Shown here: positions 1-12,411 of the stretch, in pieces
Layout of the letters: the number at the start of each line of letters is the position of its first letter
How positions within the stretch are numbered: the first letter of the stretch is position 1
Assembly (NCBI RefSeq): GCF_963675165.1
Contig: NC_087389.1
Span: forward strand, 3,190,830-3,254,829
Source: Halichondria panicea
Lineage: Eukaryota; Porifera; Demospongiae; Suberitida; Halichondriidae
DNA: 64,000 bases
Direction of reading: 5' to 3'
Translations under genes and position numbers: made by a program
Notes under the pieces: generated by a model
The model's input: the letters and a program-made list of their open reading frames with translations, nothing else
The model's database searches: none
What the model was told of the DNA's origin: nothing

Positions 1-51
1 ACACCAGACTTCCAAGGTTAATATTCTAAGGGGCGCTCTAACGCCTTAATT

Positions 52-219
52 GGGGGTACTCTTTTTAGTTCAGTAAGGCTCTTCAGGTCATTATAATATG
101 GAAGAGTTTGTGTACCTAAACTGATAAGAGTACCCCCAAGTGATGTTGACACTAAAAAGTGTACCCCTGAATGTTTATTTTCTATACCAGTTTACAAAAA
201 GAGCAAAAAGAGTACCCCC
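52..219. repeat. Short foldback MITE with 15-bp perfect inverted ends
   Basis: GGGGGTACTCTTTTT at 52-66 is answered by its exact reverse complement at 205-219, giving a 168-bp inverted-repeat element. A third AAGAGTACCCCC motif lies inside at about 125-136, and related GTACCCCC motifs occur near 4520-4550. No coding capacity. The superfamily cannot be assigned; a clear target-site duplication was not seen. Confidence 0.6.
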
Positions 220-2665
220 TAGATACATATACGTATAATTATACTCACTAATATTGCGCCATAAAAAATCCTTTCCGTGAATTGTTCCGCATCGTTATGT
301 AGTCGGTTTTGTATCTGAACTGTATCAGTAACTATTCTGTATTTTCAAATAATTGTATCTGAAGCAGATTTCACAGCCAATTACTGTACTGGTTGATACA
401 CAAGTGTACAACGGACAAAACAGGACAGAACAGTATCTGATGTGTTAAGAGATCATGTATCAGACCAGAAGCTTAAAATAGAGCACATGAGAGAGCGCAC
501 ATGAGAGAGCACATGTAGTAATAAAAAAAACAAAGCAAAGCAAAGCAAAGCAAAATGTCTTCCCCAGATAGCCAGCTCCGATGTAAGATGAGTTAAAAAG
601 TGAGTGTAACTTAGCATGATTATACAGTACATTAATAGACTTACTTTTTCCTCATTGGCATGACTTGTATAAGTATAATAATATTATAGATCTACTTTGC
701 ACCACCTACGATTATTATATATAATTATAGGTTTACAAAAAACTAACAAAGCTAACGAAGTGAGTTACATTACATGCGGTGCATCAGCTCATTAAACTCC
801 ATGCAGAGACTCCAGGGAAACATTGAGTCAGCAGCACGAGCATATAATTATGCGGAAAGTCTCCCTTCATCTTCTTGTGTGACTTCGTTGTTGTTGACCA
901 TTCACATGCATGATTGCGAACACTACAATTACAATTCATTCAATTCATTCATTTAGTCCCCTGACACTCCGATGAAAAGCCATCGTGGGTATGTTTTCAT
1001 TACATGGTTCACATTATAATTATGGCCCAGGATCTGACCTAGCTGATGGTTGGAAGAGAGAAGTGTGATGCAGTGTCAATTAATGAGCTATTTTTTTTTG
1101 TTTTCCATTTTCTAATTCTATAGCATGAACAAGAAAAATTATTACTGCATGTGATATTATATTATTTACAGGGAGAATAATGAATTTGCATGTACGTATA
1201 CCTGCAGGGGAAGCAGGGGAATAATGTAATCATGGCTGATGTAATCATGACTGGATTAATAGTATGCATGGCTGTACAGCTATTATATGCATGCAGGGGA
1301 AAAGATTATGACTGCACAAATCTGCACAAATCATATCAGGACATGGAGGACATTTTTGTCCGTCCCTTCACACTAGCTGCAGGATTTACATTGAGAATGA
1401 ATTAAAACATTGTAACTTCAGAACAATTGTAACCAACCATCTTATTCTGCATGCTCGTAAAAAGTTTGTCTAACTGACATAAAAAGCTGTCTCTGCCGTT
1501 TTGGAAGTAAGCGTGGGTGATTTTTACTGTACTTTTACCATAGGCTACCACTTCCTGAAAATATTTCTCTAATTACAGGCATGAGGAAACATTTTGTAAG
1601 CCTGAGTAATATTGAACAGGATATGACCTAAGGGCACAGCAAATCTAAGCTGCGTTTACCTGCCGATTGGAGGGAACTAGTATCCAGTGAGCCAGCACGT
1701 TTACCTAAGGTGTGAACCAGCTACACACTTCATTACTTCAAAGGGCACAGTTATTCACACCTCTACAGAAATGTCTGATATGTTTAAAGTCGTTGTCACC
1801 AGGCATTACTGTTATTCGTAGCAATGGCTCGATCCTAATGGGTATGACGACTGCAACCAAACTTTTGGTGAAAGGGGCGTCTCTACTTTTAGGCTTCTGT
1901 GAAAACATACATTAAAATTACATAATAATAAGTTTTACATCTCATACGGGTATACTATTATTTACCAGGATTGCCAAATATTTTTGTTGGTACGTCTCTT
2001 TAAGCTCTTGTGGAGCCTTTGTGGAGCCTTCATGTAGTCCATAACATTGTTTGCCTGTGGCCTGCTGACACTGTTAAAACTGGGGCGTAAAAAATGCTGT
2101 AAACAACAGCCAATTATGGTGTAAAATGGTGAACCCTGGGGTGTAAAATAGTGACAGTCGTATGGCCAGAGACCGGAAGTTGCATGTAAAACATAGGGCA
2201 GTTACTTAAATATGCATTTCCAATTACGTCATGTTGGGGAGTAAACAAAAAACAGACTCTGACTTTGGAGGGCTTGACTTGGCATTCAATAGTCACATGA
2301 TAGCAAGTGACTGTAGAAACATGGAGGGTATCATCTGAGCTACTGATTGATACCAAGTTGAAGGTGTAGAATCGTGCTGGAGCGAAGCTACAAGCCAGTA
2401 TATGGAACAAGGGTGTTGTAGGTGCCTTTCCTCCTGCTTCTGTATCTTTGGTTCCTCAACTGATCACAACTTTATAGCTGGCTAATGTTGTTCAGGTAGG
2501 TCTATTGTATATTATAAATAGCTATCTAGCTGTTCCCATTGTTCATTTAGATTTTATACTACTTGAAAGTGTCATGTGGTTTTCAGCATGTACATGTGTA
2601 ATATAGATCATAAAAATCATTGACTAATGAGAGTTAGTGTCTCAGTTTGTGTGTTGACTCCTATG
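220..2665. other. Spacer without recognisable gene
   Basis: AT-rich sequence with a (CAAAG)n tract near 530-553 and small tandem duplications (a 14-bp unit at about 485-512, an 11-bp unit at about 2009-2032). The short open frames here lack recognisable motifs and have low-complexity composition, so I do not call them. Confidence 0.5.
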
Positions 2666-3821
2666 CTATAAATCTTCACCTTCAGAGTCTCCAAAGATAT
2701 CACACATGAGTTGGTTGACTTCAACGTCCAAGTGACTACCATCGATATCACTGCTGACGTCGGACTGTTCATCACTTGCACTTGCACTGTCACTCGCACT
2801 GTCAATGTCTTCCTGCTCTGCTGCTAGAGCTTCAACAGGGAGGTTAGTGCATCCTGTACATTTGCAGCCAGGACCACAGTAACCATTACGTTTCTTGCAG
2901 TTACAGCGTGATGAGGAGCATCCTGTTTTACAGCCACAGCCTTTCCGAATCAGCGCTACTTGTTGTCTGATTCTAGACACATTGCTTTCACTGTCCCAAT
3001 CTATCATGAGGGTGTTTGGATCAGGCTTTTTCCAGCCGAAGTCTTCCAGTGGTGGATGGACAATGTTGTTTGATGCCTGTTTGATGCCGCTTGATTCCAG
3101 ACAGATGAAACCCAGCTACTCCTCTTCCAATGTCGAAGCAATGCTTCATGCGAGGGTGTCATGTCCTCCTCGTACTGAATTCTCGCCCATATTCTGTCTC
3201 GTATAAGATCAAGCCATTGCTCATGTCGTTGGTGATTGCTAGCTGACTGGACTGAGTTGAACAAGGTCATTGGAGTTGGAAATGAAGGTAAGAATGCTGA
3301 CTTGTGCTTCTTAAAATAGGCGCACCCTACTAGCCGCAAGAAAGATAAATACCCGTTGTGCTCATTTGTGAGTGTACCAGGTGTGCTGGTACATTGTTAG
3401 TTCCATCTTCGTTGGAAAAGGTAGCATCGTTGTGCCCCACTGGGAAAAATGGTGTTAATTGTTGTACATCGATTAACTTGGTTTTATTGTCAGTGTTCGT
3501 ACAATTAGGAATATAACATATCAGTTTCATGATACCTGTATTCTTTCTCCATCTAGGTGAGAAGCTAACATCATTAACATTGCTCACATCCCTCCTACAA
3601 AGCAAGCAGATGCAGCTTTCTGGCTGTACATTGAGAGAAGGCTCAGCGGCTTGGAGTTGCTGCAGCAGGGAAGGATCTTTCCAGGATTTGGGATGGGAAA
3701 ACTTGGACAGGTCTTTCTTCTTACACAGAACACATTCTTCGCATGATCGGCCTGGATGTACTGCTGAAGTTACATGACGCGACTCTCTTCCAGCATCTCT
3801 AGCATCTCTAGCAGATCTCAT
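2666..3821 (-). pseudogene. Zinc/CXC-domain protein, internally deleted and frameshifted (family member 1)
   Basis: Read on the minus strand. The N-terminal part (about 3821-3340) has a Cys-rich module: CEECVLC, then CICLLC about 40 residues later, then PRWRK and a further Cys pair. After a frame change comes a segment containing LRLVGCAYFKKH and HWKRSSWVSSVWNQA, then GWKK...MIDWDS, then a Tesmin/TSO1-like CXC motif (about 2945-2840) of the pattern GCGCKTGC..RCNCKK..CGPGCKCTGC. The tail is acidic and ends near EVNQLMCDIFGD. The same N- and C-terminal modules, with a large middle region, occur in the 33.4-44.1 kb copy, so this one seems to have lost its centre. An exact 11-bp tandem duplication at 3067-3088 breaks the frame just before the CXC part. 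Function is not established; from memory, similar unannotated proteins are multicopy in sponges and cnidarians. Possible introns cannot be excluded. Confidence 0.6.
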
Positions 3822-5126
3822 AAATTTTATGTTGATAGTTTTGTTGTTGTGTGCATTGTTTTTATAGCTTACCATAAGTTGGACCAGTGGTGAAGAACTC
3901 TTGTAAATACCATGTGGCTGGTGTGTAAAGTACACCCACTTTGACATGCTGTAAAGTAATGAATATACAGTAGAACAGTCCAATTTTTTGGACATAATAC
4001 GCATCAGCCTTTAAACTATTGGTATGCAAACTTTGGAGCTGGTACGGGGTGAGGAACCGTTTTTTACATCGGCTAATATGCGGGTAGGTCAAAACCGCAA
4101 GATATGGTGGCTGCACAAAAATCTCTTGTGTAAAGCAACACTCAGTGTTAAAATTGTGACATACATATTGTTGCAAAGAGGATGCAATAACAATAAAGAA
4201 GATGCAAATATATATTGTATACATGCAAGGAATAAAAAGTTACACTGAGCTAAAGTTAGTGCAGAAATTGAGCTTTAAACCGCAGGTCCAGATAGACAAC
4301 AGGAAGTACTTCCCGTTCATGAGGTAAATTTGGCCTTGGCCATTCGACTGGTGAACATAGGTGCTATTTCCTGACCAGTGCATTTTAATTTCTGGTCGGT
4401 AGTCGGTGTCTTTCATCACCTGGACATAATTTTATTTCTATACTTTATGCTGTTAGTTTCCTCTTGTAAAAGCAGTGCTATCTCATCACATTCAATGAAC
4501 TGTGTAGCTGTGCTTCAGCAAGTACCCCCAAAAGTGTACCCCCAAAAGTGTACATCTGGTGTACGAAAGATCCACCTGGATAAAGAAAAAATCTCAAGGT
4601 ATTGTTACAAAGCGAGTTGAAAGATCACATAAGTTTGCAGCTAGCTATTGAAGTGGTGGTTGCGCATGCTCAGTAGCTGTGAAACTCAGAACAAAGACAA
4701 AAGACAAGACAGGATTTGTTCACTGTTCACTGCATTACATAAAGTGTAATGCAGTGGATGATGTTACAATGTACTTCTAATGACAGGTAAGGAACTGTCT
4801 ATTTTTCAACTTTCTAAGCCACCTTTTTCCTACAGTAAGTAAATGCTAACTGGCATGCTAACTGGCAAGTATACATGTCGAGAACAATCTGGTCTGAGCC
4901 AGGCGACCTATGAAGTGGTACAGTGGTACAGTGACAAGGTGAGTGTTGTGAAAATAGTTTTCAACCGTGCCTAGGTATCGTCAAGAGTCTTGCTATACCT
5001 GCAAGAAGACTTTGTATTGTCACTGTACAATATTATTTTTGTATTTCCTTCTAACTGTTGTCAGTTTCAAAATTAATGTCACTGTTAACAATTTGTCACT
5101 GTTAACATTTTTAAGTTGTTCATAAC
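3822..5126. other. Spacer with short tandem duplications
   Basis: No recognisable coding signal. Small direct duplications are visible at about 4527-4552 (CCCAAAAGTGTAC type), 4842-4866 (12-bp unit) and 5078-5110 (17-bp unit). Confidence 0.45.
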
Positions 5127-5978
5127 CTACGTAGAGTAGCATTTTTTTTTCAAGGTTAAATTAAAAGGTGCACTCCATCTCGGGGCGTGAAACAGTAAAC
5201 AAAGCAAATAAACAAAAAAATAAAAAAAAAGAATTCTTGCAGCATTGATTCCACTGTAGCCAGCTCCGCAGCGATAACCTCTCTGCCCATCCCTCCAGTA
5301 GTAGACATTACCAAGGGGGGACTTACATCGAAGTAGGTCTTTTCCAGTCTGCCTCCCCATACCCCGTTTGCTGAGATTGCTGAGATGTCTAGACGAGCTG
5401 TAGCACACCGGAGTGTTTCTTCAGTAATTGGCTGCAGGTACGGTTCTATGCGAACGTCTTCAGTGAGCAGGTCCAATTTGTTGGAGTGTTTGTTGTGTTT
5501 GTTGGATTCCAGCCATATCTCAATGCTAGGGCATCTTGGAAAGCTCCCTTGTGTAGGGTAAAGCCATGTTCTGACAGTGGGAGTGCCGTCAGCCATGAGG
5601 AATCTCGCTGGCAAGATCCATTGCTCTTTGCAGAGGAAGTTGATTTAGCTCAGTTATGGTTATTCAATCTCCTAACATCTTTCTTCTGGGCCAGTTGTGT
5701 GTCAAGAGTTTCCAGCAATTGAATTCCATCAATGAGAGGCCGAGCCCTTTCTGCCAGCTTTGCCGCAGTCACAATTTGTTGGAGTGTTTGTTGGATTCCT
5801 CAATGCTAGGGCATCTTGGAAAGCTCCCTTGTGTAGCGCTGGCAAGATCCATTGCTTGAGAAGTTGATTTAGCTCAGTGGCTTTTGACTTGTTCTCATGG
5901 TTACATCTTTCTTCTGGGCCAGTTGTGTGTCAAGAGTTTCCAATCTATAAGCAATTGAATTCCATCAATGAGAGGCCC
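5127..5978 (-). pseudogene. Retroelement C-terminal domain fragment with a local tandem duplication
   Basis: Minus-strand reading gives [20 protein letters not shown], then a lost zinc-like stretch, then [35 protein letters not shown] and STTGGMG. I recognise this order of motifs as the conserved C-terminal region of reverse-transcriptase-bearing ORFs that are repeated in sponge and cnidarian genomes; this is recall of a pattern, not a search result. The RT domain is absent. The upstream coding end is present twice as direct repeats of about 210-270 bp (about 5478-5745 and 5772-5978). The second copy carries deletions. The frame is broken in several places, so this is a dead fragment. Confidence 0.5.
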
Positions 5979-6123
5979 ACATATAGCTAGTGAGGATCTT
6001 TCTGCCTTCTTCGCCTTCTTCGATGGAATGCTGATGAGTAATACACTCTTTGGGGTACTCGATGTAAACTAACTGGTCACCCCTAGAGTTTTAAAGTCCC
6101 CATAATTGTAAAATTACACCCCA

Positions 6124-6700
6124 GTTCTGCCCGAGTCCAGATTTCAATACCAAAATTTACACTATGTTCATATTATTTGCAATATACAGTGTATGCTGCA
6201 TCAAAATGATCCAAAATGAAGCTCAATGTCAAAAAACTAATTAGCTTAATTGATTAGCTTAATTCAATTATGCTGGTGATGACGTCAAGAACGATGCCAA
6301 GGGCTAGAATAGCTAGGTACTAGTATCCTTGATGGGAAGAGATCCTTGATGGAAGAGTAGGAGTTATTGTATTCTTGAGATACACAAAATAGCCTTACCT
6401 CTAGGGTGGCTGTCAAACATTTTTACTTCCCATCAAGGAAACATAATCATAACAACATAATCTATCTTTTGAGGGCCTAAACAGCTACTCTACCTTGTTT
6501 AAGTCCGCCGTATTTGTTGCCAAAGATAATCTCGTTCTAGCAGCTAGCTAAGCAAATACATTGACCTTATGACGTCACTTGCAATGAATAACATTAATAA
6601 ACATTATGAATCTCATTAACACTACATGATCTACATAAAATGTTGGCAATGAATAAAATTAATCTTATCAGTGCCTGACCCAGGCCTTAACTGCGCAGAG
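6124..6700 (-). mobile_element. MITE-A copy 1, inverted and degenerate
   Basis: The right end at 6691-6700 is CTGCGCAGAG preceded by the CCAGGCCTTAA motif of MITE-A. The left end retains GAGTCCAGATTTCAATACC but has lost about 10 bp of the terminal repeat. Internal landmarks (ATTTACACTATGTTCATA, CAAAATGATCCAAAATGAAGCTC, GACGTCAT, CATTAATAAACATTATGAATC) match the copies at 28 kb and 35 kb in reverse orientation, with a deletion in the middle. It has no ORF. Confidence 0.8.
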
Positions 6701-7226
6701 AACAGTGTATACATAATTATAGACCTGTGTATTATTATACAGATCTTATATAGCGTAACATGGTGCAAAATTTCGCGTTTTTCGAAGGCAGAGCATGCAG
6801 TAACGCGTGATCCCATGTAGGCTAATTGATGACACTAAGGCTTGAGATCATGCAATCATGCATGCAGGCCCTGCATGTATACATGCATGCATTAGTTAAT
6901 TCAGATTTGATATTATGATTTTTGTAATGACGTGTGTTCAATGACCTTTTGGCTATGGTAAATGACATCCATAGTGCCTTGCAAAAGTTGGACCTGCACT
7001 GGTTGAGCACACTTAGACCAAAAAGCGATAAGTCGATGCACGTATGTGCAGCCAGCTCCTGTTCTAATTCGAATACTTTTGACCGATTTTCGAACACCCA
7101 CCAATAGTGTAGTATAGTATAATAGTATGTCTAGTATAGTATATTGATCAGTCACGATACGACACTTTTCTCTTGGCCAGAGCCAGTGCAGTCACTGGCG
7201 GTTGGGCAAAGCATTTTCTTCATATT
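6701..7226. other. Spacer, no gene seen
   Basis: AT-rich sequence with TGCATGCATG runs around 6855-6895 and short ATAGTATAG repeats at 7110-7140. Nothing coding is recognisable. Confidence 0.4.
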
Positions 7227-7230
7227 TTAA

Positions 7231-8081
7231 CCCTTTAACCGCCACGGGCCATGATCGTGGCCCGCAATAAGTGACTTTTTTTGCGAAATTCTAATTCTGC
7301 GATACTTAGGAAGTAGCTCGAACTACGCACATTCCTGTATAGAGGAAGAGCAAGAGCTGTAGAATCACGTGCAATTTAGTCTAGAATTTTCCAAGCCACG
7401 TTGCTATGTTAAAATTTCATTAGCATCTTACCGCACGAAGTTTATAGCTATGGCTAGGTTGTTTACTTGTGCCGATGTGCTTGAACAGCTTGAGGACAGC
7501 AATGGCGATGTCTCCTCTGGTGATGACAGTGCCTATGAAGGAGCTTTATGCCAGACGCTGATGAACTGTCTGGGACTGATGACATGCATGACATGGACCT
7601 AGACGCTAGCTATGGACCAGGACGTGAAAGACCAGGAGAGGGCTCACTGTGTGAGTATAGTATAGCTAGAATATCAGTAGTGTAAGTATAGTATAGCTAA
7701 AATAGAATTAGCAGTAATGAACAGTCTTTATGTGAGCTTGTATGTGAGCTCATAGATCGTTCATCGAGCCCCACCTTCTCTCTGATGTCTTAGCACTGTT
7801 ACAATCATATGATGTGAAATTCAAGCTTAGTCAAGCCTTTATCAAGCCTTTATACCATATGATAGGCTGATCCACTGTTCCATGAAAAAAATTTTTTGGA
7901 TTTTATCTCACCGCTGGCCGGGCATTTAAAATGATAAAAACGGTGACTGTGGTTGCTATGGCAACACATGTTGCACCATTTTATTCCTTGTTGTATGGGC
8001 ATTCTATTGGTATATGGTTGCTAGGCATTTTATTGCCCGATAGAGAATTTACAGACATTTCACTTCACTGTTAATTAAGGG
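7231..8081 (+). mobile_element. Non-autonomous piggyBac-like element (PB-1), both ends present
   Basis: The element begins CCCTTTAACCGCCACGGG just after TTAA (7227-7230) and ends ...TTAATTAAGGG before TTAA (8082-8085). TTAA target duplication and CCC/GGG tips are piggyBac hallmarks. Close to the left tip lies a near-palindrome (CGGGCCATGATCGTGGCCCG). From 7450 an open frame encodes MARLFTCADVLEQLEDSNGD followed by an acidic stretch, resembling a transposase N-terminus. It ends after about 50 residues and no catalytic domain follows, so mobility would need a transposase in trans. The right part carries ATTTTTTGGATTTTATCTCACCGCTGG, shared by every copy in the window. Confidence 0.75.
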
Positions 8082-8085
8082 TTAA

Positions 8086-8720
8086 CCTTTTATTTTTTAT
8101 TTACGGTGCAGTGAATTTCCAGAGCAATAAAATGCCTCAACCAATAGAATGCCCATACAACAAGGAATAAATAAACTGCCAATTTTAAATGCCCGGCCAA
8201 TAAAATCCAAAATTTTTTTTTTATGGATCAGCCTATCATGGTGTAAAGGCTGGCTTTTCACATCATATGAATACTGTTGACATCAGAGAGAAGCTCGACT
8301 GTTCAGTCCCAGACAGTTCATCAGCGTCTGGTATAAAGCTGGTAGCCTTTGGGAGGTATCCTCCTACTATTCCCTCTCCTTCATAGGCACTGTCATTGGC
8401 ACTGTCATCACCAAAGGAGACATCGCCATCGCTGTTCTCAAGCACATCGGCACAAGTAGCCATAGCGGTAAGATGCTAATGAAATTTTAACATAGCAACG
8501 TGGTTTGGAAATTTCTAGACTAAATTGCACGTGATTCTACAGCTCTTCCTCTATACAGCTACTTCCTAAGTATCGCAGAATTAGAATTCCGCAAAAAAAG
8601 TCACTTATTGCGGGCCACGATCGGCGTTTAACCCTTTAACCGTCGGATTCTTAATTAACAGTGAAGTGAAATGTCTGTAAATTCTCTATCCGGTTTCCAG
8701 AGCAGCCTAGCAACTAGCCT
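8086..8720 (-). mobile_element. Composite of inverted piggyBac-like copies (PB-2 and a solo-end remnant)
   Basis: Directly abutting PB-1, the family sequence returns in reverse: right-end motifs at about 8110-8215, the transposase N-terminal frame on the minus strand (ATCADVLENSDGD, 8463-8380) and the left end near 8605-8627. At 8627-8720 a left tip (TTTAACCCTTTAACCGTCGG) is joined to a right tip (TTAATTAACAGTGAAG), as expected from insertion plus deletion or end joining. A small inverted repeat (GGTCCCAGGCCG / CGGCCTGGGAACC) follows at about 8704-8781. Confidence 0.6.
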
Positions 8721-8922
8721 CGGTCCCAGGCCGATTTTTTTTTAATAGAACGAAGTTGAAAAATACGGCCTGGGAACCGGAAACTAAAGCAGAGATTCTT
8801 CACATTTTGTTTCCTGCTTTTTTTTTCTGTAATACTAAAGGTGTACGTAGAGGCATTTTACTCCCATAAAACTTACAGTAATGTAGCTCCGTGTCATGTT
8901 CTCAATTTATAGCTAGCTAGCT

Positions 8923-9365
8923 ATGGCATGCAACGCGTTGTCTTGTTTGAAGCAAGATGGCCTCACTCTCATGGCCGAACAGGCCCAGGCTCTCAAGCTC
9001 CTGTTTGAGGGAAGGGACGTGTTTATCTGGTTCCCAACGGGATATGGCAAGTCTCTCTGCTATATCATATCAGTTGCTACCCTTTTTAATGGACTACAAG
9101 CTAGGTAGGACCAAGGCTCCTCCTGTTGACAAAAGTGTTGTTCTTGTTAATTGTCTCTCCCCTTGTATCTCTCATCATGAGACTCATGATTGACCAGGCA
9201 GGAGTCTAAACAATAGAGGTGTTTCTGCTGCCATCCTCAGTAGCAATAAAGGAATCGACAAAGGTTTGGTTGCCACTGCATGCCAAAGAAGTGTCTTCTG
9301 GGAAGTATTTCCTGCTGTATACTGCCCCAGAGGCTGTTGTTGAAGACCACTGTTGGAGGATTCAT
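8923..9365 (+). pseudogene. RecQ-type DNA helicase fragment (motifs 0-Ia region)
   Basis: The frame from 8923 contains the RecQ helicase core start: a Q-motif-like stretch, then DVFIWFPTGYGKSLCY, which is the Walker A motif I (GxGKS) of RecQ enzymes. After frame changes the sequence continues with SPLVSLIM..MIDQAG (motif Ia) and SSGKYFLLYTAPEAVVE, the segment preceding the DEAH box in RecQ proteins. RecQ enzymes are ATP-dependent 3'-5' helicases. The DEAH box, later motifs and RQC domain are missing, and at least two frameshifts occur, so the piece is not functional. The surrounding sequence consists of piggyBac-like MITEs. A second relic lies at 24.7-26.0 kb. Confidence 0.65.
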
Positions 9366-9497
9366 TTTTTGTTGTACCACAGAGTCAATTTATTAAAAAA
9401 CCACGCCCAGATCACGCCCAAATACAATACAATCAATACCAGGCCTAGTAGGCGACCTAGCGTTCAATTGGAGACGGATCGGCCTGGGATCGAGGCT

Positions 9498-10247
9498 ACC
9501 TAGCAACCAATAGAATGCCCATACAACAAGGAATAAAATGGTGCAACATGTGTTGCCATAACAACCACGGTTATTACGCTCACCCGTTTTTATCATTATA
9601 AATGCTCGGCCAAAAAATTTTTTTTATGGATCAGCCTATCATAATGAGTCATTATGACTAAGCTTGATTTTCACATCATATGAATATTATATCAATTTAA
9701 AGTACAATACGTACATGTATTACTATATCGGTGAACGATCTATGAAATTTACAAGCTCACATAAAGACTGTTCATTACTGCTAATTCTATATTTTACCTA
9801 TACTATACTTACACTACTGATATTCTAGCTATACTATACTACTTGCCAGAGTCACACAGTGAGCCTCTTTCACCGTCCTGGTCCATAGCGCTAGCGTCTA
9901 GGTCCATGTCATGCATGTCCTCAGTCCCAGATAGTTCATCAGCGTCTGGCATAAAGCTGGTAGCCTTTGGGAGGTATCCTACTATCCCCTCTCCTTCATA
10001 GGCTCCTCAAGCTGTTCAAGCACATCGGCACAAGTAAAGCCATAGCTTCGTGCGGTAGATGCTAATGAAATTTTAACGTAGAAACGTGGCTTGGAAAATT
10101 CTAGACTAAATTGCACGTGATTCTACAGCTCTTCCTCTATACAGGGATGTGCGTAGTTCGAGCTACTTCCTAAGTATCGCAGAATTAGAATTTCACAAAA
10201 AAAGTCACTATTGCGGGCCACGATCGTGGCCCGTGACGGTTAAAGGG
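9498..10247 (-). mobile_element. Non-autonomous piggyBac-like element (PB-4)
   Basis: Inverted copy of the PB-1 family. The left tip of the element lies at 10247 (CGGGCCACGATCGTGGCCCG, then GGTTAAAGGG and TTAA at 10248-10251). The 20-base palindrome is perfect here. The opposite end is replaced by a fragment containing GGCCTGGGATCGAGG at 9482-9497. The minus-strand transposase N-terminal frame is truncated by deletions. Confidence 0.65.
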
Positions 10248-10251
10248 TTAA

Positions 10252-10320
10252 AGATCCAAAATGAAGCTCAATGTTTTCTTTTTTATTGATGTGGTGATGA
10301 TGTAGAACGACAGCAGCAAA
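10252..10320. mobile_element. Small MITE-A fragment
   Basis: GATCCAAAATGAAGCTCAATGTTTTC followed by GTGATGATG resembles one internal part of MITE-A in the orientation of copy 1. Both ends are missing. Confidence 0.45.
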
Positions 10321-12411
10321 TTATATGATTATACGCCGCCGCATTGTTACAACTCGAAAGCGCTTCGACAAGATGATGCGATCTGCTTCGGTAGAGACTT
10401 GTTCCAGAAGTATCCCAATGTGACATTGAAGTCGACAGCTGCAGGAACTGAGTAAGTTGTACATGTACTATAGTACAAGTCTGTGCTATACATGTTTTAC
10501 TACATGCTTTGGAAACATTAGACCAGCTTTTCGGTCCTCTGTTGGCAATCTAAGGATGTGAGTGAAGTGAAAAGTTGCTACATGAAATCACTTTCTAAGG
10601 TACTACCTTGAACGGAGGGAACGGGAACATGGATTTCAGGTGCAGTCGTCCGCTGGGGACAGTAATTTTGACGGAGGGGGATTTAAACACTCCTTCAATA
10701 AACACGTACGTTAATTGCCCTTAGAGTACCCTTGATTATCAATTTTCACGTTGATGAATTCGTGACAGAGCAAGTCATAATACTACTGTTCCTTGCTTGA
10801 ATCGGCTTGCTTGAATCGGTATACAGCATTTCATTAGCCGACTACGAGCGTAGTTACCTCACCCTCACTCACACCTCAGCTAAAAGTGCATACTTACGGA
10901 TATCCAGAAAGCGAATATTTCGGATAATGGAGGAAAGTATCCTGTTAAACAAAAAAGTAATTATTGGATTACAGTAAAGCTGTGTGTGTGTGTGAAGCTG
11001 TGTGTGCGTAACTGGACTCTTTTATACGCATGTTACTTGTCTGAAGCAAGTCAGTCGAAAACGTCATCCCTGAAGAAGATGATCATTGGCGGGATATTTG
11101 CACGTTAGTATCAGTATTTCAATAATTTGTCTTAGAGTAATTTGTCTTGGTATTCTTCTTGGAAATGTATATGGATCGAGAGTCTACATTACACCGAAGA
11201 TGCACTACTTACCCCAGGATAGTACGTACCGTATAGCAGCTATGGTGAAATTAGTACATGGAATCTATTTGCTGCAATCTGAGGAACTGCAATCTGAGGA
11301 AGTGTACTTACAATTATTCAAATCTGATTGGTTGTTTGTTTAGGAAGTTTCTACATGGGTCAGCTTTACCGTATCCCGCTATGCATCGAGGCATACACAA
11401 ATAATGTGTGTGTATATAGTAATGTGTGTATTATGTGTGTACGCGAGGGTTTTCAAAGCTCGAAGAAATTACGGGCTATTAATTGTGCCCACTTCTAAAT
11501 GAAAAATGATTGCATGCACCTATGCAATATATCCTCACCTTAAAAAAAATTGTAGCCATGCAGTGCCCACCCTGCCCCACCTATCTTGTTATAGGGCGTG
11601 GCTAAATCTACAAAGGATTATTTTATAGTGTCTTGACTACAATGTGCAGTAGTGACATCTAGTTTGACTAAGCAACTCAACCACTATCACTAAACGTGAA
11701 GTCGTGGGCCCATGGTGTGTCTAAAAGTATACTAAAGCAACTATACTTGCAAACATTAATTTTATACAACAGCACTTAGATCCAAGTCAATCTTTTGTAA
11801 ATGTAAACTCAACAATAATTAAAAACAGAGTAAAGTGGTGTAAACTTACTTCTCAGTTGAAATACAACCATAGATGCATAGCCCCTAGTCACGCTCCCGC
11901 ATTGCGCATGCTCTTTTTCGTTCTAAATTACCTAAGTCCAAATTGTCCCAAATTGTCCCTTAGAACCCTAGAGTATACACGTACTGAATATTTCTCTGTC
12001 TAATTATTATTATGCTAATTATTATTATGATGCCTATAAATAGCAGGCTGAAGAACACAAGCCCCAGTCAGCAGATGCATGGTATCCGTCAGATTGCTTC
12101 AGCAAAGAAAGTTCTTCAATTATGAAAGTTCTTCAATTATGTGACTTGGGTATAATTATACTGCTTAGGTTTCACTTGTAACAACATCGTGTTTTACAAT
12201 CATTATAATATGTTTCATCACTGCTAATATTTTTATTGATCAGATGATTGTGTAATTGTGTTGCTTTACATTCACGTTGACGTTCTCAATGTTCACACGG
12301 TGACATGGTTCGATCAGGAACTTCTCTGCAGACGCCCTTTTCCCGGGAAACGTTTTCTTCACCTACACATAGGTTTACAAGTTCAATGGTGGCTCATGAT
12401 GTCCACTACTG
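10321..12411. other. Spacer; one possible exon fragment
   Basis: At about 10345-10450 a plus-strand reading gives DDAICFGRDLFQKYPNVTLK and stops next to a good donor-like GTAAGT, so a degenerate exon is possible, but I do not recognise it. Around 11357-11396, GGTCAGCTTTACCGTATCCC and CATCGAGGCATA match the 3' end of repeat A. At 12107-12140 a 17-bp unit is exactly tandemly duplicated. Nothing else is interpretable. Confidence 0.35.
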
